Shown in pieces: positions 35,801-47,637 of a stretch of DNA of 64,000 nt; position 1 is the first letter of the stretch; every line of letters begins with the position of its first letter. Source of the DNA: Didymodactylos carnosus (taxonomy: Eukaryota; Rotifera; Eurotatoria; Philodinida; Philodinidae). The position numbers and the translations under genes are program-made. Location: assembly GCA_905250885.1 (NCBI GenBank), contig CAJNOQ010000053.1, positions 1-64,000 on the forward strand, in the 5' to 3' direction. The notes beneath the pieces are model-generated. The model was not told the DNA's origin. It did not search any database and was given only the letters and a program-made list of their open reading frames with translations.

Positions 35801-38800
35801 TAACTCTTATTGAAATATGTCATTGTGAGTTTTATGGAACAAAGAAACATTGAGGAAATCAATGTTATTACCACACCATTAAATATGTGAAAAGAATAGC
35901 CTAAAAATCATCTCTCTCTCTCTCTATATATATATACATACATATCTGAAAAAACTATATAAGCGAGACAAATTGTTTTAATTTAAAACGATATGTTTAA
36001 CATCAAACATGAACCGATTGATTGATTGATCGATATTTAATAGGAGACAGCTTTAGAGAAGTGGTTCAATAAATAATTCCATTCAAAAATCATGGAAGAA
36101 AACGAAAGAACTCTTCTAATATACCATCACAACCAAAGTGTAATGTACAATAAATTATAGAAAAAAAAATATAAAGCATAACAGTAGCAGTATCTTACAT
36201 ACATACTGATCAAAAGGAATAAATAAATATGTTAATTAATTTTTTTTGAAGAAAAAAATGTCAGACGTTAACTTTCCCTAGAAACTCTCAATAAACACTT
36301 ATTATTTCTTTTGTATATCATTTGCTAACCTCTATTATCATTTATTTTGTTATAAAAGCACGATTGGTCATTGAGAAAAGACAATTTAAAGTAGAATATG
36401 ATAATATTTAGCTAGCGGGTACTTGTATATTGAATATTGGCATGTGTCGATATACTTAACGAGCCAGAATGAAAATATAATACAAATATGTTCAATAAAG
36501 ATGTATTCAAATTATTAACAAGCTTATTAAACAAATCTTATAACTATACTTTTCTTTATTTATTTTTCATATACTTTTTTCTCTTTTTTGCCTTAAAACT
36601 ATTATTTATTTATAAATGAGAGTAACAAGTAAATGCCAATAGAGAGAGATGAGAAGTACATACAACTCATAACATTATATTTTTACTGATTATTATCTTG
36701 ATTAACAGGTGACTTCTAGTAGAACAAATATAAATATCAACAGCTGAAAATATACATCTCGCACTTTACAAAATTGATATTTTTCAAATGTCCTTAGGCT
36801 TTAAACGATATTTCCATTTTTATTTGATAAACCTTACAGAAATAAAAGTTGCAAACTAAACGGGGCACTCTTACAGTAGAAAATTTTAGTATCTAGAGAT
36901 TACTTTATGTATAATAATGAATATAGAATAAATAGGATTAATTGAACAATATACGTTTTTTTTTTATCTTTCTAAATTTACTGTGTATGTATTCTAAACA
37001 TAATTTGATGAGTTGCTAAACATATGGTGTATACCTGTTTATCATGCAAAAGATATAGTAATTAGAAATTCTTTTTCTTTTTTCTTATTTTTGAAGTTAA
37101 GTGAGTGAGCAATAAAAAACCCATCCGACACATCACTTTCATTGTTCAATAAAAAAAAAAAAAAAAAAAGAAAAGGAAACATATTCATCAAATAATGACC
37201 ATACGTTCTTTTATTTTTTTTTGATTATTATAACCTGTTTCTTTTTCTCCATATTCAACGATACTCTTAAGGGAATTTTTTTTGTGTTATATGATGATAA
37301 TAATAATAATAACAATAAGAATGACAACTATTTTGAATATTTGCTCATAGGTCGTCAATCTCTTCTTCAATGTGTATATATAATATAAATGATGACATTG
37401 TTCGGAGACTATGTCACATTTCACTTTTTCTTCCGTATTCAGGTATAGAGATAGTGATTTATGACTTGAGTTGTCATTGGGCGTTCCTTAAATTCTTCTA
37501 AGCAGATGTATAAAATCATTTACTAATAATAATATGAAAATTTTTTGTGTACAATCAGAGTCATTGACAGAGTGAGACTTTCTTAAAGAAGAGTTTAACA
37601 AAAAAAAACTATTCAAATAGATATCATGCTTAAAATATTGTAAAAAAAGAAAAGAATGATCGTTAAACATTTTTTATTTTATCTCTCTTAAGAATGATAA
37701 CATAGATTCGTACAACTGTATTATATATATTAAGAGCAAATTGAAATGTTGTGTGTCAAAATAAAAGAATCAATGTCACATCATATAGAAGTATTGTAGT
37801 TATTGTATGTAAACATGGTTCATGTGCCGTTATTCTTCATTCAATCTGTAAATGTTAAATAATTTGTTATTGTTATTATTCTTTTTTTCTTTTTTGTTAT
37901 TATAGAAAATCGATGTCGTTCAACATTTGATTTACAAAATCCACTATGTCCAATATGTAATGTTTCATTACATGGTTCAGATATTGGAACACATATTCAA
38001 CTTGAATTAGATGCAATGGAACGATGTTCAAGGTAATATAAAAATCAATATATTAAATTTATAAAAAAAATCTAGAATTTTTTTTCTTTCTCTCATTATA
38101 GACAAATAAAATATCGTACAAATTCCAATGGTGGTGATCATCATTTACCCAGTAAAGTAAGATATCTCGTTTTTTTTTATTTCTATGTTGAATATATATT
38201 ATTTCTACATTTGTTACTCTGTTACATATGAAGCCAGCCAATGAGCTACTCGTAATTCTATTAATCATGTCAAAAATATAAACACTTTATGTGTTAAAGA
38301 TGATAATAATTTTTTATCATTCATGCGTTCTATAACGTTAAATTGTGTATATGTTCCATGAAACATATTAGAGATTATTATTTAGTAAGAAATCATCTTT
38401 TTTTGTCTGTATATACATTTATCTGTCGCTATTCGATTTACGATAGATAGACGTAGAATATCATTAGACTATATGAATAAATGAGAGATATTCAGTTTAA
38501 AAAACAATCAATATGTCACTCTTTTATACTTATAGATATTACAAGAGAATAATATTAACAATATTGATCAAACATGTAAAACACGTTATGAAGTAGGAAA
38601 TTTGATCATTTAGTAATATTAATATTCTTAAATTTATATCTATTTTATATTTAGACTTATTTGAGAGTGCGTACAAGTCGACAACAAAGATTCAATTGTA
38701 AGAGTAATATATTTTTTAACACTATATATTTTTATTATCTATTCTTATTGATAATAGCAAAACAACTTCATCGCCGAGGTAGTCGTGAAACTCGAAATTG

Positions 38801-39945
38801 TCCAATTTGTTATCAAACAGTAACAACGAATAATGATGAAGAATTTTTTTATACACATGTTCAACAATGTTCAAAAAAGGTATTAATAATAATCTTTGTT
38901 ATTTTAAATAATTTTTCATTATTATTTGTTTAATATTATTAGAGAGAACATCTTGCTGCAGTGGCTGCCGCAGCTACAATGAATCAACGATTACCAATGG
39001 AGTGTATGAATCGTGCATTAGCTCTACAAGCCAGTCAAAATCTAGCTGTTAACCTTTCACAAGGTAATTTCAAAAAGATTATGTGATATACTAGTCTTGA
39101 TTATTTGACAAGACTAAAAAAAAGATTTTCATTGATCTTTTCATGTTCTACAAAATCACACTTATTGTATACACTTATTTTCTTCTGAAGTATAGAAATG
39201 ATGTTACGATTGAAAAAGCTGAATACATGAAGTGTTTTATTTTCTAGTTATGAACGGTTATAATTTAGTCGTGCCTCCCACCGAATCAGAAGAGGCCGAT
39301 ATTAATGTTGTCGATACGGATGCAGAAAATGATATCATTAATAAACGAGCATGCAAACGAATTAAAGCAACAACATCCTCCGCTTCATCCGGATCATCAA
39401 GTGGAGGTGGAGGTGGTCAAGAATTATTCTCTCCAAATCAAAGGTAAGAAGCGATGAACAAACAAAATTCTCGACTATATTTGATTTGAAATAATATTTC
39501 TAGTGACACAAGTAATCGATGTCAAGAATCATTTAACAGTGACCAAAGGTAGTAGTATTACTCGTTAGAAATGAAATGGAAATTTTTTTATTTTTTCTCT
39601 TCTTGTCTAGTTTTCAAAGATCTCCAAAAATGCCTGAAATAAATGAAATTGATCCACCCAAATGTCTTGTTTGCTTGGTAGGTGTGATAATACTCTATCT
39701 TTTGATGTTTACAGTACACACTCGTTTTCTTCTAATAAAAAAAATGAATTTAATTCTTGTTTTCATAGGAATCATGTGTAAAACCGTGTGTTTCAATCGG
39801 TTGTTGGCATATAAATTGCGAAGAATGTTGGATGAAATGTCTTAAGGAAAAAAAAGTTTGCCCACAATGTGACGTAGTGACAGCACCTGAACACTTGCGA
39901 AAAATATTTTTAAATCAAGTTTCAAAAACGGACAAAACTTTGTAA
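32830..39945 (+). CDS. RNF220: RNF220-type RING E3 ubiquitin ligase
   Basis: Eleven exons: 32830-33370, 37906-38032, 38102-38156, 38536-38592, 38655-38697, 38758-38879, 38943-39063, 39248-39443, 39504-39548, 39611-39677, 39769-39945; about 516 residues, against 566 in human. RNF220 is an E3 ligase (Sin3B and Gli are described substrates, with a role in beta-catenin stability). Family text is clear: NAFRP...SAFVPAKKFKRD near the N-terminus, LCPICNVSLHGSDIGTHI (a CxxC-H motif, exon 2), TYLRVRTSRQQRFN (exon 5), NCPICYQTV with downstream H and C, and a C-terminal RING (CLVC, CWHINCEEC, CPQC) ending TAPEHLRKIFLNQ. The ATG at 32830 was chosen because MYHMWPP begins the Pro-rich conserved-looking part; an in-frame ATG at 32758 would add 24 hydrophobic residues. 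The RING is split by an intron (39678-39768). Intron 1 is 4.5 kb. Confidence 0.93.
33371..37905 (+). other. 4.5-kb intron 1 of RNF220
   Basis: AT-rich intron with no recognised nested gene. It contains simple repeats: GA near 35715-35727, CT followed by TA near 35912-35935, an A-run of about 20 near 37150, and an ATA-type run near 37293. Long first introns often carry regulatory DNA, but no specific element could be identified. Confidence 0.5.
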
Positions 39946-42900
39946 TATACGTACATTTGTAAAATATCAAACGCCCGGTTTTCTTTACTCTCTCTCTCTT
40001 ACTCTCTCTTGAAACAATTGTCGGACGCTATAACATATATGAGCAACAGTAGAACTCATCGAGACATTCTAATACTATTTGTATCCCTTTTTTGTTCGTC
40101 TTTTTTTCCATAGATGTTGTTATTTTTTTTAAAATTCATCAGTTGTTTCTGTTCAATTTTTTTTAGTAGTATAGACTCTTTCTTCTTCTCCACAAATGAG
40201 ATCACGATCACATGACAATCGGATTAGAAAAACAGATGTAAAATCAAATATGTACATGTTGTTTTTCTTTTAAGTGTCTATCTGTTCAAATTTTGTATGA
40301 TTTTTTTTTTCTGTGCTTGTTTTGATAGATATATATAATATTGAGGCAATCTCTTTTCTAATAAATCTTTTGGTTTCGAAAAAAAAAGTTTTATAACAAG
40401 CTTTAATCTATCACTTATAACTAGCAAGATAGGATTAAAACACTAGTTCAGTTCAGTCTTTCATTAAAATAAGATAAATATCGACGACAAATATAATTTG
40501 CTGCTGTTGTTGTTGTGAAAACAATAAAAGTCTTTTATAGATTTCCGCTCAGCATATGGTTTTTATTTTTCAATAAAAAATAAAAGAAGAGTTTATGGGA
40601 AGTACAAAAATCATATAAGTAAGATGTGCTAGTATAATGTTTCTCAATTTTCATACAAACATATAGAGAAGGTGCAGTCATAAATCATAGAGAATTGTTT
40701 AAGAAAAGTCATGAATAGGTGACTTATTATTTTCAATGAACTTCCGTTTTCAATTCGAAACAAATTATGCTTTTGAATAAATTATCTTATTTAACAATAA
40801 ATATCGGAAACAATCAGTCTCTCACTTCTACTTCAATGACAGTATTCAAGAATGATAGTGATCACATGGGCGAATGATGTTTTAGCTATGAGAGAAAAAT
40901 TTTCACAAAAATAATACGACAGAATTGAGAGAATTTGAGTCCCAAGATATTTCTTTATGATATCTAATTTGTGAACACACAATATTCATGCACATCTAGA
41001 GTCGCATCGAAGATCTAAAATAGAGGCCTGCTTGGGTTAGGAAAATGTTACTCGTCGGGCAACTCAACAAACCAACTCGTATCCGTCCAAATCCTAGAGT
41101 CAAATCGGTGTGCTAGTTTCTAGTCTAAAATTCTAATATAAAAAATATGCAAATTGGGATCTGTGACAGCTGTTCTTGAATACAAATCTAGTATAAGGTA
41201 AGAAAACGTTGTCAGTGTCAAACTATATCTACAGCAACAAAACTGAGTATTTCTGGATTTATCTCAAAAAAATATTTAAAATTTATCTTTACAATAATGC
41301 CGAAGTCTTCACTTAAGAATTTACTCATTACTTGGCACAAATATTAACTCGTTAACCTTCGGCACTCGTTAACCTTCGGATTTGATTAGAGGATGTTTCC
41401 CAATATGAACATAGAATCCTCATCCAAACATGTAATAGCGTTCACCAACAAGCATGGCAAGTAATTTTATTATTTTTTTAACGAAAAGTTCTAAGCTTTC
41501 TATACGGTTGTTTGTTTTCTTATTTTTCTCGACGAGTTTAAGCTTATAAGTAGAAATGGAAACTGTCAGGTACGAAAATGGTTAGTCCACTTCACCACCA
41601 ACAAATATCTGCTATCAACGTGATAAAATATGAAACAACAAGTACGAAGTTAAAATTCATCTTAGAAGTTGCAAGATGAAAATCATTCAGATAGTATCTG
41701 CGATAACAATTAATTTGTCAAATATTTAGTAAGACATTACTCAAAAGAGAATCACTGAGTTGTAGAAAAAGAATACCAGTAGTGATCACATATGGGAGAC
41801 TATTTAAATCCTAGAACATCAAGCATGATGTTAAGTCACGTATAACGAAGTGTTACAAAAACAATGAAATAGACTAGGATCGATCAATTGACTCAAGAAG
41901 ATTACAAAATCGAAGATGCAGAAGAAAGCTAGATTTGACGAAAAGACTCAATAGAAATATCGAATCTGCATATAATTCGAAGATGACAAACGGAGCTTGA
42001 CTCATGATATATTGATTCTTTTGATGAGTGATTGTTTCTCAGCACTGAATCGACCATTTTGAACTATATCAATGCGCCCAAAATCTACGAGTATTCTTTG
42101 ACAACTGTTCTATCCTTTTTCTATAAAACATTTCATCTTCATTCTACAATAGTGTTCTGGTTTGGGTACTTAACATTCAAGTTTAAGAATAAACACTATT
42201 AATGACAAGCAGAAAACAGCGATTATTGATGATGTAGGCTTTATTCTTCCAAAAAAACAAATGAAATAAATTTCATTATAGTAATCTATTAACATGTATG
42301 ATCAGATCATTGTGGATGACCGCTCCCAGCTAGCTAATATCAGCTATAATGAATATTCTTTTAATAATCGAGGAACTTCGACGACAAATGGGTGTGGTAC
42401 TTGTGTGAGATGTGATTATTTTCGAAGTTGAGAAATCTGCTACAGAATAAATAGTTTTTCACAACAAAAAAGATGCACGTTGTTTCATAATGAACTTTGA
42501 CTTTTAACGCAATGCTAAATAGGATTTTACTTCATGTTTTTAAAACTAATCTTATGAAATTTTGACTATTTGCATGTATATAAGGGTGCGATAAGAAATG
42601 TTGTCAATGTGTTAGATTTCGATCATTTGGTGAAAACTTTTACATCAACTTGTGACCAAATGATGTGAAATATGTGATGATGTAGAAACGATATTTTTAT
42701 CGCTATCGTTAACAAAAGAAAGAGAGAAGCAATATGACCGTCTTGACTATTTGTTAATTTTCTTTCGAGAATAATTTCTATATGTTCATAGATGGTCGCG
42801 TGTGTGTACATTATTATTTTCAATAACATATTTTTCTATAATTGTTTTCTTTTAGCTCTAAGGAGAGAATATTAAAAGGTGTCGATCAACATTTTTCTTC

Positions 42901-44994
42901 CTTTACAAAAATCATTAAACAAGAGAGAAGAACGATATATATATATTTATTTACTCATCATCATTTGAAATATTATTTTGTATCGTTAAAATGTAATTTA
43001 ATTAATGAGACCTTGCCATGTTTAAATCAACAGTCACCACACGCCATATTATAACTTCGAGTTTGTTGAGTATAGTGTCGATATGCAATTGTTATGCAAT
43101 TTTGATAGCATAGTAACTGCCGAGTATGAGTCTAATTACTAACACATTTGTTACACACTCTACTAGTTTCGTAATTTCAGAATGAACAAATCAATCTGTG
43201 AAACACTATAACAAGACAAGCCTTGTTCTTGTATAATTGTACATACATCACGACCAATTGACTAATCTCAATGAGATTGATGTTTCGAAGCTAGCGTAGG
43301 ATTTTGTGTTATTTAACAAAGTGTTAAAATTTTTACACAACAACTCCTCTACAAAACCATATTTTAAAAAGTCCTGAAAAGGGTTTAATAGACAAAAAAG
43401 ATTTTTCATTTCTGTTACTAAACTCAAAGCGTTTTGTGAAAGTTTTGAAAGATCCTTTTGGCTATTTTAGAAAATTCTTAGATATCTGTGAGGATGAGGT
43501 GTCTGTTACAAAAACGCAAAAGGGTTCTGTATTGTGGTAAAACTATGATATAACGACAAAATTACTATCTAAAAAGACAGAGTGTGATACATATGAGCGA
43601 TTTGGAATTTCATTGTACGGCTTGAATCCAATATTAAAATAGACAATAACTTCGGTTCTAGTGGATTGATTTCGAAAATTTTATTTGTTTTCACTCATAT
43701 AAATACTCTTTTAGACTTCGTAGAGACAGTTGGATGCAGCATATTACCAATGAAATCTGTTAACCGAAGAGTTAAAATTGTTAATTTCTGCGAACGTAAG
43801 ACTAGATCATAAATGACTTTGTGATCTCTTTGATATATAAACCACGACTGTCGATCAAAACATTCAAAAGTGGGACATTTTGCGAAATAGAACTAGTCTT
43901 GAAGATACTAGATTTCTTGAAGTTATAAATGAATTTTTTCATAAACTAAGTATCGTAAAAATAAACAAAAACTCCTTCTCTATAGTACATTTCATACAAA
44001 AAAAATCATGTATATGGGAGGATGCATCCAAAATGCCTTGACTAAGCATTCAAGACACTACGACACAAGACACTTTGTACAGAGACAGTATGAGTGCATA
44101 AAACTGGAATCCAGTCACCTTCGTAGGGTATCGTGACGCGTGTTTTACACGGAAATATTTTCTTACTAAGCAAAAATGGCGTTGCGTTTGAGGCACCTGA
44201 TTTTATTTAAAAAATGCATCTCATTTTTTACAGTGTAAGACCTTCAGAATTATCTTTTGCACAATCTGTTCTTTTTTTTGTGGAACAGTCACAAAAGTCA
44301 AGTAAAATCAGAAGAATTTTATACAAAAATATGAGTACTACTAATAATAATTTATCTCCACCAACATAAACTCTTGGAGACCTCGAACACGCTTGATTAT
44401 CACGATAATAGCATACAATATTTTCAATAAAGTTGAAACCTCGAAAATAACCATTTCTAATCTTTTCTTTTGGCAATATATTCGTTCTAACTTCATCATC
44501 TCATATTTATTGCTCACAAGCCTTGGGAAAAATGATTTTTGTGCATAGTTACAGAAAAGTACACGGAGACATTTTTCTAATAAGTCTTATACAACCAGTT
44601 ATAAAGCACGTTGATTCTCGCCTGTATGGTGTAATTTTCAGAACATTGATCTGTAATATTTCCCTTTTTTCATCTAGCGAATACGTTCCGCTTGTAGTCT
44701 TTTCCTGCACAAAGTGATATATTTCTATAAAAATGTCTCCATTAATTGTGCAAATTCCCTACAACGTGCTCTGTAAACTAGCCGTGTAACAATGTCTTCA
44801 CTTGAATGTTCAGGGAGGGTTCTTAAAGATAAGATCTTTATGAATTCATCAGAATGAATATTAGATTCGTGATCAGCATCAAATACTATTCACAAAAATA
44901 ATTTAACGCTTCAAGCTCCCCTTCTCTGGTTCCTTCAGTTTTTCACCTAACATACTGACGGGATGGATGCAGTTTGAAATCAGTAGAAAACTTA
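39946..44994. other. 5-kb gene-poor region after RNF220
   Basis: After the RNF220 3' UTR no coding exon is supported. Scattered frames (42623-42829, 42842-43054, 44228-44476, 44523-44717) have biased composition and no recognisable motif. Near 41027-41080 GAGGCCTGCTTGGG recalls hAT-type termini, but no matching second end was found. Confidence 0.5.
40360..40365 (+). terminator. Candidate RNF220 polyadenylation signal
   Basis: AATAAA about 415 bp downstream of the RNF220 stop, followed by a GT/T-rich stretch. A second hexamer lies near 40522. Confidence 0.35.
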
Positions 44995-45465
44995 CGACTG
45001 ACCAAAAATTCTGGCGATATTAAATAAAAATATAAAGATAAGGAGATATTTTTAATTTAATTTTATCAAACGTTCAGGATAGTTGCCATGATTATTAATA
45101 TCAAGTTCGATCCTTTCTAACAATTTATTAAAAGTTTTTTTGAACTCTTTTTCTAAAAAATGTTTAGCTACCTTGGAAACCACATGAGCACATCACATTT
45201 CATTTATTTAATTAGTAAAATTTCGTTCGATAAGATTATTTAACCAAATATTGTGTAGTATTAGGTATGACGAATATGGCGGATACGACATTATATTGAT
45301 GCCTTCTTCTGTCAAATAATAAATAACATCGGATGAGATGAAGTCAGCGATGACCATCAAGCAATTTTGTACATTTTGAATTCTGAACATTTGATAAAAT
45401 TAAATTAAAAATATCTCCTTATCTTTATATTTTTATTTAATGTTGCCAGAACTTTTGGTCAGCCC
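44995..45465 (-). mobile_element. Internally deleted mariner-type element
   Basis: Long terminal inverted repeats (about 85 bp each, roughly 90% identical by eye) share CTGACCAAAA, TTCTGGC and AAATATAAAGATAAGGAGAT. TA lies outside both ends (44993-44994, 45466-45467), the Tc1/mariner target duplication. The minus strand between them encodes GINIMSYPPYSSYL, corresponding to the mariner HPPYSPDLAP block around the last catalytic Asp; Asp is replaced by Tyr in this copy. A short downstream reading that includes ERIELDINNHGNYPERL resembles the transposase C-terminus. The N-terminal DNA-binding and most catalytic parts are missing, so it is a non-autonomous derivative of a mariner-like element. 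Confidence 0.8.
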
Positions 45466-45596
45466 TAAGTACATTGATGCATGAATAAAAGCTTACAATA
45501 GTGTATTTTTATTATAGGTACATTGCTATCGATTATGAGTTAAATATTTGACTTATTGTCCACATTCTACCGTTTCCAGGTCAATCAATTAAAATT

Positions 45597-47060
45597 TCGT
45601 ATAGAAATTGTCTCCATTGTCACAAATTTAAATGATCGAGTATATTTGAACGTTGAATTTATGTGTCGGTTTTTAATGATAGGTAATAAATCTTCTCTCA
45701 ATGAGGAAATTAATTCACCATGCGCCTTAATCCACGAGTATTTATCATAGATACATTGTTTTTCAAGCTTAAGAGAACTTAATATATATGGTCAACTATT
45801 GAATTTAAATAACTTGTACGAAATTTTAAACATGACACCACAGCTGACTCCTTTACAACTATTCAACGTCTCAACTATTTTCAACGGTTAATCATAACAA
45901 TAATGTAGTATTTCCTCGATCAATAAAAGAATTATGGATAAACACTGTTGTTGTTAACATTTTATTACTGAACATTGTCTCTTTGACATTATATTTAAAA
46001 ACGAATGTCAACGGTATTTTCATTATCTTATTATTAATATTGAGAAAAAAAGAAACAGTGGTTAATCCGAAATATTTGACAATTGAATTATGGAAAGGTA
46101 TTCGATTTCCGTCACACCTGGGGCACTAGTTGAACGATTTCCTATCTCTAAATGGTATCCGCAATCATCAATTTAAAATTGTTTGTGATGCTCAAGAATT
46201 GCATATTTGCGTACAAATAACATTTATATTATATGTAGTTTGGACTTTTTAAAATAAATAAAGCATTATTTTCCGCTGATAGAGAATATTATCCAATAAT
46301 CCGTATTATGGGTGTTTTCAAACAAAAAGAAAACTTTTTCATTTACAAATGTATTTCGATTCGTTTCGTTCTTTACACTCTCACTGTTCATAATAAAACA
46401 CATATTTTATCGTTGCGAATGAATGGACATTATTAATTTCAATTCATTTTATTTAAATTTTGTCCAGAATTCTCCTCAATACACAGTTCTTGATATTTCA
46501 ATTTCTTTCTATCTAATTCATACGCTTCAATGTGTTCAAACGAATCTTTGAAGAAATTCGAAAATCGAATGTTCAATGTCAACTGTCCCGCTGCTGAATT
46601 CATTTCAAGTAACATTCCAAAATTAGAAACGTTTATCAGCTGTACATCCTACGACATTACCGATGACGACACTAACAAGCTTAATTCGGTTTCATAAAGA
46701 GTTTACCATTTTGTTATTATTAAAAAAAATACAAATTGATGTGTTGAAAACGTTAATGATCAGCACAGGGGCCACAAATTTCTTAAAACGGCTCTGCCAT
46801 TGGATGGTTTTGCTTTCTTTGTTGACAAAATATGGTCGTTCTTGCTTGTCGCAATAAACGTATTTTTTATCATCTAAAGACTGATTGTCCGAACCGCGCA
46901 TCAGCGGTAATATATTTTCATGTAAATCTTCCCACTCGTTTGAATCGTGAATAAGAAGAAGTTCCAGAGTTGGCCATTCAAATTCAGGATTAATAGTCGT
47001 GGGCAGCGGTTCATGTTCATCTTTATTTGTTGATGAAAACTGCTTCACAAACTCGTTTAA
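45597..47060. pseudogene. Duplicated pseudogene block, copy A (order 1-2-3)
   Basis: Three blocks also occur at 54616-55915. Block 1 (45597-45970, + strand) reads like a leucine-rich-repeat relic (SLRELNIYGQLLNLNNLYEI, then NMTPQLTPLQLF) interrupted by stops. Block 2 (46046-46290) contains TTTGACAATTGAATTATG and has no clear protein. Block 3 (46502-47060) carries the minus-strand WW-domain relic. Identity to copy B is about 95% by eye in blocks 1 and 3. LRR character is tentative; family not recognised. Confidence 0.6.
46692..47048 (-). pseudogene. WW-domain protein fragment, copy A
   Basis: The minus strand reads ...EWPTLELLLIHDSNEWEDL... then DDKKYVYCDKQERPYFVN and KESKTIQW. The pattern Y-x-D-x3-R-P-Y-F-V-N-x5-T-x-x-W is the core of a WW domain (NEDD4-type ligases and dystrophin both have it). 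The usual first Trp is not in place. No HECT, spectrin or other partner domain is seen nearby, so I call a gene fragment. Copy B at 55451-55681 repeats the WW piece. Confidence 0.55.
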
Positions 47061-47127
47061 CCACTGAATTCGTTGAGCTAAATGGTCGAGGACTTCGATG
47101 GCGTCGACAAAATACTATGATCAGCAT

Positions 47128-47287
47128 AAAAGGCTAGGATCTGACTACAGGATCCTATAAGAATCTTACAGTAGGATTTTGTGGCTTCGAGATTTTCCTA
47201 CAAAATCCTATAAGATTTTTGTAGGATCTTCAAGGATCCTAAAGTAGGATCTTGTGAGAATCTTGTAGGATCCTACGGTAGGATTGT
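47128..47287. repeat. GTAGGATCCTAC-type degenerate repeat cluster
   Basis: About 160 bp composed of GTAGGATC, AGGATCCTA, TAGGATTTTGT and their complements, recurring about ten times in both orientations with AATCTTGTAGGATCC-like units. It is probably a small self-complementary element or subterminal array. It lies 0.35 kb beyond the MYCBPAP stop. No clear target duplication. Confidence 0.6.
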
Positions 47288-47637
47288 CTGACCTGGGGGG
47301 CTTTGGACTAAACATGTACTATGATGAATTTTTTAAATATATATTGTATCTAACTTGACATAACTATATTTCTTGTTTTTCTAGTGCGGGATATATTTTT
47401 ATTACTCTTCTAATTAGTACACTTAATTTTTCAATTATTTGTATTATCCTAGATTACAACAAATTATTTTGAAGTAATGGTTATCCAGCATACACACAAA
47501 CTCATTGTGTATAGTGATATTTTGTCTCCACTCACTAATAAGAGTGCATTAAATTGTTGAAATGCCTTATTATAGTCATCTTACAAAATATTTTAACTTC
47601 AGAAAAGAATTAGATAAAAAATGTTGTACAAAGTCAT

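Noticed and set aside
41027-41110. hAT terminus-like GAGGCCTGCTTGGG
   Set aside because: No matching opposite end or direct repeat could be found.
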